Shown: positions 38,742 through 49,936 of the stretch, piece after piece
How positions within the stretch are numbered: position 1 is the first letter of the stretch
Layout: each line of letters opens with the position of its first letter
Assembly (NCBI GenBank): GCA_008933995.1
Contig: WARS01000007.1
Location: forward strand, 7,188,923-7,252,922
DNA from: Datnioides undecimradiatus
Lineage: Eukaryota; Chordata; Actinopteri; Lobotiformes; Datnioididae
Reading direction: 5' to 3'
DNA length: 64,000 bases
The notes under the pieces: model-generated
What the model saw: the letters and a program-made list of their open reading frames with translations, nothing else
Database searches by the model: none
Told to the model about the DNA's origin: nothing
Made by a program: the position numbers and the translations under genes

Positions 38742-41700
38742 TAAGTCAACACAATTTTATCATTTAACAGACATTTGAATCATTTGTTAAGATTTTAAAA
38801 AATCATACTAAAATCACTGGTGCCAGATGAAAACCTTGTATCTCTAAAATATTACCTTTCAAAATAAAGGCAAACAACTTTCTTCTAGGCTTGGAGAGAC
38901 AACATTGTGTTTTGAAATGTCTCAGTCTCCACAGCAAGATTAAACCTAAGAGTCAGTGATGAAGAATTAAACACAGAAACAGGAAGAGTGAAAAGGAAAA
39001 CAAAAAAAGTAGTTGGATATCTTGAAGGAGAAAATTGTTGAGTCCGAAAAGAAAATGATATAAAAAGACCCAAGGCAATAATGATCACAAGCTTACAGTG
39101 ACATGGTTTGTTTATGAGACAGTTCTGATGCTTTCTTTGCAAAAGTTTGATAAATGTATAATAAACACATTATATCTGCACACAACAGAAATGTCAACAT
39201 GACAGCTTGTGGTTTAGCTAGTATGTGTTGCCACTCTAGCTTTCAGTCTATGTCAGTCAAGGTTGTATCATGGCTTCAGCTCTATACAGACTACAGCTGC
39301 TGTTGGAATATTCCTCAGATTTTCTCTACACTTGAGGTAATATATGTTGTTATTAAATGAACTTGTTTGCTCATAGATGCAATAATACCAAACAGAGGAT
39401 TCATTAAAATGCCAACTGTGATCGGCACATTCAGTCAGACAAGTAACCCGTCCTCGTGGGTCGCTTCATCCCACTGACACCGGTCTCTGAAAACCTGCTA
39501 ATCTGTACAACACATAAATTAAAGTAGGCACCAATGAAAAACAAAGGGAAGATGAGGACTTCAAAAGTTGGCTCAAAGGCATAATTTCACAGCAGAATGC
39601 ACCCTTTGTTTATCATTCTTTCAAGTCTGAGGCAACATGTTTGAGGCACACTCCAGTGTTATCCAACAAGACTTTGGACAAAGAATGAAGACAAGCTCCC
39701 TAGATCACTTCATTTTCATTAAGAGAGATTCATCTCAAGGCAGCCTTGTAATTAGCCTACCACTATGTACAGCGTGCTCAGTGAGGCACTGCTATAGCCA
39801 TGCTAGCACAGACCTTACCAACGAATCTGATTTGTTGACAACTACAAGACATAAAGTCATAGTCTAATGAATTACCCCAGCAATCAACCCATGGGACAGT
39901 GACATAATCTTTTGTGGTTACTAGATATGCTGCTTCATTCATTCATTATTACTCTAGCGATGCAGGAATACCCGTTACATTTATTGTAACAATAACTTTT
40001 AACCCCAAATGCATTTTTATTGGTGGCATGTGCTGTGAGAATCCAGGAATTTGAACCTGTTCTTCCACCACAGTGCTTTAATGCCTTTAATACAATCCCT
40101 CAGTCACCAGGTCTCCACCTTTCATAAAGGCCCCATCAAGTCAAGCATGAATTGACTTGAACTCCGAGGGGTTTGGAGGTCAGAGGTAGAGTGGCTGAAC
40201 AGCTGTCGGGGGTGTAGGGGGCGTCACATGCCATGATCACGCTTGGTATGTCATGCTTCTCTGGATCAAACACGTAAAAACCAAAACCCCAGCAAGAAGG
40301 ATCGAGTCTGTTATTGTAGTGTGATTCCATCTAAGTAAGCACCAGCAGTAACACGCACTGCCAACCACTCGCCATACAGCAGGATCGCGGAGGATAGAGT
40401 TTAGTATGAGCCCGAGTACGTCATGTTCACTTTAGCTAAAGCACGCTCACCCTCAGAACACCATGTCTCACGGGGATTGAGCAACAGTGAAGAATTTAAT
40501 ATGAAAATCATTTATGTGACATGAGAAACTGGGATGAGTGACGGTTTAAGATGCAGCTGCGGAGCGTAGCCATGAACCATAAATCATCACTGATTGGCTG
40601 AGGAGATAATTTAGTCACTGCTGGCACGATGTTTCAATAATCTTATATACAAATCAAAAACAATCTGAACGTTAACCTGCTGAGCTGATTACATAAAATC
40701 TCTCATATTTATCTTCAGGTGAAAACTATGATTACAACCTGAAAGTTCAGTATAAACCATGGACGATCATGTCCTGACATGCCACCTGCACTCCTACACC
40801 ATGCATTTAGTTTCATATATTAATTTGTGTATGTATTTAATATGAGTTGAATGCATCTATCACCATATCACATCAACATATGGAGAACACCTGGGACAAA
40901 CTGTAAAAGTTTCTTGATCATAAATCATCAGTGATGATGGATGGCTGAGGAGATGATTTATACACTGTTTTTCCATATTGCATCAAATGCAAAAAAGCTC
41001 ACCAACAATCAGACTGTTAGTCTGCTGATTATGTAAAATTGCTGATGCTTAGCTTCAGATGTACTTCAGATGTAACTATTACCCACGGTTACCTTGTCGC
41101 AAAATCTTTTGTGTTGCTGGATTTAAGCAACAATTGGGGACAATGAAGCTGAGCTTGGACCAGCAGACACCAGCAGCTATTGCTGCCTGTGACCCAAAAT
41201 AAACGCAACCTGATATGTCAGCTATACTTACATTTTTTGTAGATTTGGCAGGTGATACTTTTCTGTTGTCTGATTGTTTTGTTTAGTGGATTATGAATGC
41301 AGACCAATAGTAAGCTATTTTCTCTCATGCAAGCACAAAACATATTTACACAACAGCTAAAGCTTTTGTTGTATAGGTTGTATGTTGTATATTAAAACTA
41401 GTTTAAACCTTCAGACTAATTTATACACCATCGGTTTAAAAATAATCCATATTTCTCATTCATTTCTGAAAGACAGAACATTTAAGGGCAAGAGTTCTCG
41501 AATCATATGTAACCCAGATTTGTGTGGATGTGCCTTTCTTCTACTTCCTAATCAAAGTCTTCCTCTTTTACCTTCAGAGCGCAGCCTGGAGTTTCCCGCT
41601 GGAAACATGTGCTGGAGTGAGCAATGTTTTGCCTCTCACTGGCTGGTTTACAGGGGGCTCCCTATGACTCCCTCTACACAGTGGATGAAAGCCAGTTAAC

Positions 41701-42223
41701 ACGATGATTGCAGGTACTTGCCTACATTCTGGTTCTGAGACACACAAAATTAAAGTACATGTAAGAGTTAATTAGAAAGTATTTAAAGCATGATACAGCC
41801 TGATTACATATGAAAAGTAAATTACTGCAGTGAAACCTGAAGCTGAACTATAACTCCAAAACCTATACCATCACCATGACAGCAATCCTGTTAACCCCCA
41901 GTGTTGCATTCGGTCTACACACTTTTCAGAGCAACATTTCAAGTCTGCCAGAGGTGAATGTCTAATACTCAAAGCATAATTTTTAAAGAATGATATCCTT
42001 AAGGCGTAACCTTTTATTTGATGATGGGTCAAATCCAGGTCTAAAACCCGTCCTGCATTAAAATGATGAACAAACCAAGGGACAAACCAACGAGAAACAG
42101 CAGGTGGAGGCAGGAAGACTCATTGTGTCCCAGAATGCCCCCACACCTGCCGTGAGACTTGCCCACCCAGCAGAGTGAGGGGTGATTATCATTAGTTACT
42201 ATCAGAGGAGCACGCTGTCATTT
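38742..42223. other. Gene-poor stretch
   Basis: No recognisable coding sequence. The minus-strand frame 40136-40330 and plus-strand frame 41382-41699 were inspected and show no domain. Confidence 0.4.
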
Positions 42224-42480
42224 TTATTCCAGGGCCAGACTTCCTCGGGCCTCTCTGGAGTTCCTGATATAGGCGTAGCAGTTAATGAGGGAAATACCCA
42301 AAGTTAAACCGAGCATGGGAGTCTGAGTGGGGGAGGGAGGACCGGAGAGACTGGAACGTGAGAGAAAAAGTAGCAGGAGAAAGGAGAGGGATGACGAGAG
42401 GAGGGCAGAGTCGGGAGTTTTCCAGGAGGACGGACGGAGTGGTGTCTTTGCTGTGGCTGTGAGGGTCTCTGGCATGCTGA
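42224..42480 (-). CDS. Possible exon of an unrecognised minus-strand gene
   Basis: A long pyrimidine-rich stretch ending tcccaaatcag (acceptor side at about 42481) leads into an open frame of 83 codons beginning MPETLTATAKTP. It contains a hydrophobic run SLSFLLLLFLSRSSL and ends INCYAYIRNSREARGSLALE. The stop codon overlaps AATAAA (ggaataaaaatg), an unusual but possible polyadenylation arrangement. I do not recognise the product, no partner exon was found, and the composition is low-complexity Ser/Leu/Pro. It could easily be noncoding. Confidence 0.2.
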
Positions 42481-45400
42481 TTTGGGACAGAAAATAAAAA
42501 TCACATTGCCAGGGATTACTACACTGCTATGGTGTCTGCTTCTGCTGCTGCTGGAGCTGGAGGAGGATACATATGTACCTGCTTTTTGAGTGTGACACTT
42601 TCTACTGTTTGTTTTTGTTGTTTTCACACATTTCTGAGAAAGGAGTTCTTCAACCTGCCAGTCTGTGGATCACAAACAAAGAACAACTCTTCTGAGGCAA
42701 GATCAGTGGATTGGAGTGTTTGTGGTCGTGTGTATCTGCTGTTTCTGATCAGGTGCAGAGCTTAGTCGACTGCTGAACAGGGAGTCTCAGCAATTTGTTC
42801 ACAGTGGCTAAGTTCTTCACTTGCACAGAGATGATGTGAATGTATGGAAAAAAATGTGCAAAGCCAATCGAAGGTCCTTACTTACTCATGGTGTATATAA
42901 TATAGTAAAAAACTACACATTTAGGTGGACTTAAATGATTTTAAAGTGTTTCACACAAAAAATGACCACTCTAACATTCTGAGCTCAAAATGTAAAGAAA
43001 ATTATGAGTACTACCGTAATAGCCAAAGCCTAATATATTGTGCCATGGAGCGCCACAGAGTATTAAACACATGAGTGAGCCACACTGTTGCACTGTTGCA
43101 CTGCACTGGATGACATGTTCACTCATTTTTGTGAAAGCACACACACTGAAGTTAAGTTTAACTGAATCACACTTATGCTGCTGAAGAAGCTCACGAGTGT
43201 GTATTAATCCACTGATGAAAGTAGTCCTCAACAATGCTCCATTACCTCATGTGTAAGTGATGATGGCTAAAAACTATGGCGTTCACCTGTTTTGACACAT
43301 CATGAGCCTCTTTTACAGACTAGAGCTGGGCAATGAGTGCTGCAGACATGAAAAACTGTGACACGGACAAAGACATTGCTGGTTTTGGTCTTTAGTTGGT
43401 ATTTGTTGACAATAAGAAGAGTAGAGACTAACACCAGCCTAGTGCTTTAAGTAGTCCTCCCTGCCATATAACATCCTCTCTATTCAATGAAAGCCTCAGG
43501 TTAAAGTCCCTTGAAGGCTTGATAGTAGAGAATATAAGCTTGAGTTTAAGCAATAAGTAAAGTTAAAACAACTATGTTTCAAATAAATGAAATGGCCTTT
43601 GGGAGAAACACTGTTTTAAGGTTCTGTATTTATTATAGTAGATGTCTTTTACTGGGGTGAGATGAAATTCTTTAAACTGGTATGTTTATCTGTTCTCTTT
43701 TGCTTAGTGTGTAAAATTTGTTTATATTTTCAAAACACAATATTAGGGTACAGGATGGAGCAGTATTGTGCTGGTGAAACATTTGTCAACACAATGGTGT
43801 TGAGGACAATAAACACACTAGTTGGATTACAAGGCTTATCTCAATTATATTTGATATCACAAAAAACCCAGATCAACCACCAGCATGTCGACCACCATAT
43901 TACTAATTTAAAAAACTTCTTAAACATCATGATTATTGTGCAACACATTTGGGATTGTCTATATCATCAAAAAAGATCCCCATCTTAGCGACGAAAGACT
44001 GATTTCTATTTTCTGTCTGGTCTGATGGCCACCTGCAGCAGTGTTTCTCTCTTGGACACGGAGTGGATTTGCACCTACATGTTTATCAGGTGTTTATCTC
44101 TGCTTGTGTAACTTCTCTCCCTTTGTTGTGCAGAGTGACTGACAAATTGCAAAGCTGCCAGCTGATCTCATCACTGACATGTTTAATTAAGTTTTCCTTA
44201 AACAATAAGAAAAAACTTTCAATAGAAAATTGTGTTTCACTTTTCCTTAGGACTGATGTTATCTGATAAGGTAATATCATATAAAATAAATATCAGAGGA
44301 AAATACAAAGACCGTTTGATGTTTTGTTCCCTACGCGTTATTACAATAAAGCAGATATGTTTTCTGTGGAAATAAAATCTGAGCTGTGTTTTATCTAACA
44401 TCCAGAATCAGAAGCCGCTCTAATCGGCTTTGAGTGGAGCCACCAGAGGGCCACATCAGGAGGCTCTTGACCACAGTCTTCATAACTGCGGGGAAACATC
44501 TGGCCTCACTCTTGTGCCTACTGAGCTGACAGCAGTTTGATCAAATACACTGGCTCAGTTCAGCAGGAACAGGAGTCCAGTCAACACTCAACACTGTGTA
44601 ATGACTACCAAGCACGGATCTTCAGGGGTCTGACACTGCTGCTACATTTTCCCTCCTCAAGCTATCTGTCTGAGTGTTCGGCGCCCTCTCGTGGTTACAC
44701 CGAGGAACTACAAGCGCACATTAATATTTCCGCCAGAGAGCGCTGTCATCTGCTATTAGCGGTGTTCATACCAGGGTCAAAGGCAGACATGACAGCACAT
44801 TGAGTGTAAATCACATATAAATGAAATTTCTTAAAAGTTGGTGTTGGAACATAATTTGTTTACCGTGTGGGTTTAATTACGCAGACCCCAGACTCAGTCA
44901 AGAATTGGTGGTTAAAAGCAGAGGTGGATACAATTCAAGGAAGCAACAGCTGAGCCTAAATATAGGGCAAACAAAAAATGTCGCGTTGTCGATGTTGCAT
45001 GTGTTGTTGTGACCTTTACCACTTTATGTCATTGAGAACCAACTGTATCACCACAATGCAGTCCAACCTCTCGATCCCAAGCCTCTACCACAAAGACAGT
45101 AACTCAGATTGGTTCCAAAGAGAAAACCCTGCTTGGCATATTCTGTGAAATGTGTAGTGTCCAAAACGTGATAAGAGGAGCAGTTTAGGTGGACTTTTAT
45201 GATTCTCATCTGAAATGTCTCCTCTTAATATTGGGGTAAATGTTGGAATTGGGTGGTGCTCCTGCTTGGTGGCTGCTTCCACGATTACAAATCTGCGACT
45301 TGACCAAGTTTTCCTAGTTTTTAACACAATCATGTAAGTCTACAGCTCCCCTCCACTCTTAGTGACAATAGCACCCAATCTGGCTTTGACCGTTCCCTCT

Positions 45401-45517
45401 CACGTACCCGATCAGCTCATACCTGGCTGGCTCCTCCTCACTGCCAATCACATCAGCAGCGTTCAGCTCCTGTTTGTTTGCACAGCTGCACTGGCACCGC
45501 AACAAACTCAAAAATAA
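42481..45517. other. Gene-poor stretch with a CTCF-like site
   Basis: No gene is supported. A CTCF-like motif is at 44680-44694 and a weaker one at about 44450. Open frames at 43662-43988 and 45085-45333 lack recognisable domains. Confidence 0.4.
44680..44694 (-). promoter_or_regulatory. CTCF-like motif
   Basis: The minus strand reads CCACGAGAGGGCGCC, one mismatch (G for a pyrimidine at position 5) from CCASYAGRKGGCRSY. It has the same strand orientation as the site at 6318. This is a motif match only. Confidence 0.35.
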
Positions 45518-45793
45518 GTGCACTTGTGTTCGGTAGGAACAAAGGAGAAAAGTACTAAAAGAAAAGAGTCCGGCAGCACAGACACTGACACCGGTAAGAA
45601 AACAAAGCAACCCCGCCGGGTACAGCAGCTTTATCACTCTGCCTGTGAGTTAGACCACACGTTTAAGGGATGGCTTCAACTTGTTGCTGAGAACGAGGCT
45701 AAAGCATTTTGCCACTAATGCGGCATTCAATTGGTGTCCGACATTACAGGTCTGAAAAATCATGCCGAAGGAAATAAACACACACACAAAACA
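45518..45793 (+). pseudogene. Remnant of a transposase N-terminal zinc finger with an in-frame stop
   Basis: One frame reads a basic Lys/Ser-rich leader, then TFKGWLQLVAENEAKAFCH, then a TAA at 45716-45718, then CGIQLVSDITGLKNHAEGNKH in the same frame up to a stop after KT. The pattern F.GWL..V.....KAFC..C...L.....GLK.HA...KH is the N-terminal finger of a class of hAT-derived transposases abundant in fish. The stop falls between the two metal-binding Cys residues. No catalytic part follows. Confidence 0.6.
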
Positions 45794-46723
45794 TAAAGTC
45801 TCTTCCTCCAAATTAAACCTCCATTGCCCAGTGTTTGCAACAAACAAATGAGCTTCTGTGTTTATTCCTTGTTGCAGTTTCGTGCATATATACCTTTGTT
45901 TCTAAATGCACTGTCTTAGCCTGTTGTTTTAGTACATATGATAGTTTGGGTGAAAATATGATAATTTTAAAGCAACAGTAGGATATTTCTTCATTTCCCA
46001 TTTGGCAAAACTGATGAGCAGGCATCAGTTTCTGGTGATGTGTGGGTATTCACGTAGATCAAAACAACGTTTTTTGGGGGGTGCATGGAAATGCCAAAAC
46101 TATATTTGTCCTTTTAAAAAAGTATTTATTGTATAGTATAGGCCCTAAAACTATCATATAAATACAATAATTATAGTATATCTGGCAACACTACTTCTAA
46201 TGGGAAAATAGGGCAACATAGCCTAAAGTGATACCTTTGGAAACATAAACCAATGGGAACAGAGAAATACTTTTCAAAAAAGTTTGTGATCATTTTATTG
46301 GCTGAAGGTTTAAGTCCTGCCCACTTGTGCAGCATTTCACCATTTCACCAACACCATAGGCTGTTTTTCAGGAAGTAACTTTTGGAGGGAAAATGAAAGA
46401 CCCATTTCATGGAGTCTTTACACTCTACATGGGGGACAGTTCTTATTCTTAACAATGTTTACCAAACCAAAGACACACATTCAATGACTGCACAGAGGAC
46501 AATTTGATTCTAATTTAGCTGCTAGCAAATTGCTGAATTTCTGGTTTTGGAAAGGCACAGACAACACACATCTGTGCAATACAATACAGAATGGTTTTCC
46601 TGTTTTTGCCATTAGTTTATTTCTCTCATTACTTCATATCATTGTGTGCTTAGTTAAGCATCATTTGCCACTACTTAACAGGCACAGTTGGTACTGCTTT
46701 GACTTGAAGTTTAAAATGAAACA

Positions 46724-48410
46724 CAGTAGTGATGGGTCCGGCAACACTGATGCGTTGGCACGTGTTGAGCTTATAGAGCGAAACCCCGTGTCGGTGCGCG
46801 TATCGCGTTAAGAAAGAGTCACGTGACCGATACAGATGCTGTTTCGTCTGTCACTGAGGCGCCAAACTGTGTTTATAAGGAAGCGCATCTGTCAGCGGGA
46901 TGCGTCTCTGTCAAAAAGAAAAGCATTGCACTTTTGAATCTGAACTTTTCCTTCAAGCCTTGCTATGGAGCAAGAAAGAAAGAGAAAGGTGTCCGCCATG
47001 TGGGACCATTTTGATCTTATATCAGCAAATATGGTATTTGTTTTTATTTCATCCTGTTCCTCTCAGTTTCCGCTTGATCTATCAGGATCAAATCCATTTC
47101 CAAGTGACTTAAATTACTCATGTCGCATTTGTTAAATGTCGCATTTGTTTGACAGAATTCTCATATATAAATAAAAGCACCTCTTCAATGCTTCGGCATT
47201 ATAGAGCAAGGCATGAAAATGAGGAGGCCACAAATACACCAACAATAAACACAGGTAGGCCTATACAGCCATTTTATAACTTCATAGTCCTCAATGTTCC
47301 GCATGATCGCTTTGTTAATAATGAATATATATATTGTTTTTTTATTTCATTTTTGACCATCAAGCTTCTACTAAGCATGTGTTGGACGAAGCAATCGTCA
47401 ATTTCATCATCAAAGACTGCCAGCCTCTCAGCACTGTTGAGAGTGAGGGCTTCAGGGAACTGCTTCAGGTCCTTGATCCCTCATATGTTTTGCCAACCAG
47501 AAAGGTTTGTCTAGCAAATGTCTACAGGAGTAGTTATATTTAATTAATTTAATATGTAATTTAAATATATTGGTTTGCTTTTGGCTTAGTTTTGTTTAAT
47601 TTTTCAGACTGTCAAAGAAATGGTGGACAGAAAATATCAGGAGGAACGAGAACGAGTGAAAATGGAAGTACAGCAAGCTGTGGCAGTGACATCAGCTGAC
47701 GTGTGGACATCTGTGAATATGGAAGCTTACTTGGCTCTTACCTGTCACTACATTAATGAGAATATGCCTTTGTGTACATCTGTGTTGGGAGTGCAACACT
47801 TTCCACAAAGTCACACTACAGACAATTTGGCCCAAGTCAGAAGGGGCATGATGGATGACTGGGCCATAACCCACAAAGTAAAGTGTCTTGTGACTGACGC
47901 AGCACCAAACATGATTGCATCCACAAAACATCTCCATATTCGCCACTCTGTTTGCATTGCACACACGCTAAATTTAATAGTAAGGAAGTCATGTGATCAA
48001 GTCCCAGCACTTACATTCATCAAGCACCACAGCCAAAGAGAAGCTTGCTCAAGTGCAGCAACAGATGGGATGGCCACTCCTCCTCCTTTTTTAGATAACC
48101 TGTGGCAGCACCTCGACGAGGAGGTTGGAAGGCAGACAACCAATGCCACAGCAGACGCTATCATTGAGGTGCAGAGATACCTCGGAGAAGGCAACCTGCT
48201 GAGAACCCAGGATCCTCTGACATATTGGGCCAGCCACAAGCATGTGTACCCAAACCTGTTCCATCTTTCTCTACAATTTCTATGCACACAGCATCATCAG
48301 TCCCATGTGAGTGCGTGTTCTCAAAAGCTGGAGAACTGGCCTCCAAAAAAAGGAATCGCCTGAATGCAAAAACACTGGAGAAACTTGTTTTTTTGAATAA
48401 AAATTTGTAA
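46724..48410 (+). mobile_element. Defective hAT (BED-finger, Ac/Charlie-like) DNA transposon
   Basis: CAGTAGTGATGGGTCCGGCA at 46724 resembles a hAT terminal inverted repeat. It is followed by a GC-richer leader and an intron-containing BED transposase with internal damage. The matching 3' terminal repeat was not found in the 0.9 kb after the coding part, so the right boundary is unknown and the end given here is only the end of the coding remnant. Confidence 0.65.
46965..48410 (+). pseudogene. hAT transposase (ZBED-like), exon structure preserved, frameshifted and internally deleted
   Basis: Exon 1 is 46965-47033 and carries the BED start KVSAMWDHFDLISANM. Exon 2 is about 47131-47254 and completes the finger (VKCRICLTEF...SMLRHYRARH); its acceptor lacks AG. 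Exon 3 is 47365-47504 (FIIKDCQPLSTVE, LDPSYVLPTRK). Exon 4 starts at 47608 (TSADVWTS, CLVTDAAPNM, CIAHTLNLIVRK). Near 48028 the frame slips: the neighbouring frame reads TAKEKLAQVQQQMGW. A large part of the catalytic core is then missing before DNLWQHLDEEVGRQ. A further slip near 48285 puts the C-terminal dimerisation motif (SSVPCECVFSKAGELASKKR, ending at 48410) in another frame. It cannot make an active enzyme. Confidence 0.85.
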
Positions 48411-49375
48411 AAAAAACCCAAAAACCTCTCAGACACATTGTATTATTCAGTTAATGTTTATTGGTTAAGTTCTCTGCAGTCAATTTCTTTCTTTGCTACT
48501 TACCATACACACATCATGGATTCCAGGGACAAAAGGAAGAGCCACTCAACAACTTCCTGTATTTATACACTGAGTGACATCAACTGGGTTAGATCAAATT
48601 TGAGGAGGGGGGAATAAATTATGTGACCAAAGAATTTATGTTGACTCTCATCTTTTTTTGGATGGCTGCAAGCATATGTTATATGGTATGTGATCGAAAA
48701 GTGTTTCTTATTAAAGGTTAGTAAAAATGAACAACTTTTGCAAATTAAATCATTTCTGGACAGGCATCATTCACCTGCAGGAATGGTATAGCCTTTCTTG
48801 AACCCTCCTGAGTAGGGGTCTATTTAAGTGGTTGCCTTTGCTTTTGCTCCACTTGGAGGAAAGGGTATGCATGTCTTGGTAAGTCAATGTAAGTTGTGTT
48901 TTTGCAGTGCCACTTTATATTTGACTGTCTATTCATTCTTCTTAGCAGTTTTAACCATATTGTTGAAACTGCTGTTTTTATTGCAGGTAATCTACAGACA
49001 GTAAGTGTTGTTTTTCTTTTCACATCACATTTTGTTTCTCACATCTTTGTTGGGCTTTTGGTTGGTTGCTGTGGTTGAATGTTTCTCCATATCTACCTGT
49101 CTCTCTTCCTAACAAGTTTTTTTTTTAATATTGTTGCAATAATGTTTTTAGTTTTTCTCCCAGGTACAAATAGTATGTTTGTTTTTCTCTAAACCTTTGT
49201 GCTGTTGTGTCTACCAGTTCATCTAGGCCTGATGAAGCTGCTTGTTTTTTAAGGATTTCAAGGTAATTCACGTAAGTAAACTAATGGGAGCAAAAAGTTT
49301 TTAAAGTCATTTTTAATTCATGTGCATGTAACATTATCATGTTAAATCCTTTCAATCTTTGCTGTACTAGTTGTT
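48411..49375. other. Intergenic stretch after the transposon
   Basis: AT- and T-rich sequence with no recognisable exon or repeat boundary. Confidence 0.4.
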
Positions 49376-49377
49376 GG

Positions 49378-49620
49378 TTGTTCTGCTTGCTCGGTTTGTT
49401 GGTCGGTCGCTCTGTCGCTCGGTCTTGTGGTTGGTCGGTCACTCGGTCTTGTGGTTGGTTGGTCGCTCGATCTTGTGGTTGGTTGGTTGGTCAGTCGCTC
49501 CGTTTTGTGGTTGGTCGGTCTGTCACTCGGTCTTATGGTGGTTCGGTCGCTCGGTGTTGTAGTAGTTGGTCGGTTGCTTGGTCTATCTGTTGCTCTGTCT
49601 CTCAGTCACTCTTTTTACTG
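49378..49620. repeat. Minisatellite based on a TCGGTC(A/T)..TTGTGGTTGGT unit
   Basis: About seven imperfect copies of a unit of roughly 30-36 bases, with the shared phrase cggtcttgtggttggtcggt. Open frames in three phases span it and read as Trp/Val/Gly/Arg-rich nonsense, typical of translated satellite. Confidence 0.85.
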
Positions 49621-49936
49621 CTTAAATGGTCATTTCTTTCTTCTCTTTAAATCTTGGTTTTGTATCATACCTTGATATCAGTCTATGTTTGTCTGTCAAG
49701 CTAACGATCTTTGATTATTCCTAGTGCAACTATTATTTTCAGGTGCTACAAAAAGTATCACTTTCAATTTCTTTGATGCTGTTTCTGGTTCTTGATGTTC
49801 TAAAATCCATCTGACCATCTACTTATCTAATCAATATGTTAGATTTGTATCTGTGTAGTTGTTTTTTTTCAGGTATGTCTACAAATGGTGAGTGTGTTTT
49901 TTTTTTTTCCTTTTTCCTGTGTGTGTTCTGTTTGTG

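Noticed and set aside
41578-41700. Acceptor-like ttaccttcag followed by an open frame, phase-compatible with the 38719 exon
   Set aside because: The product has no recognisable features and a single phase match is expected one time in three.
47149-47543. Two overlapping plus-strand frames of 121 and 69 codons
   Set aside because: They read through introns of the hAT transposase; only the exon segments 47131-47254 and 47365-47504 have family motifs.
49339-49675. Frames of 103, 63 and 82 codons rich in Trp, Val and Arg
   Set aside because: Direct translation of the minisatellite; open in three phases because the unit lacks stops.
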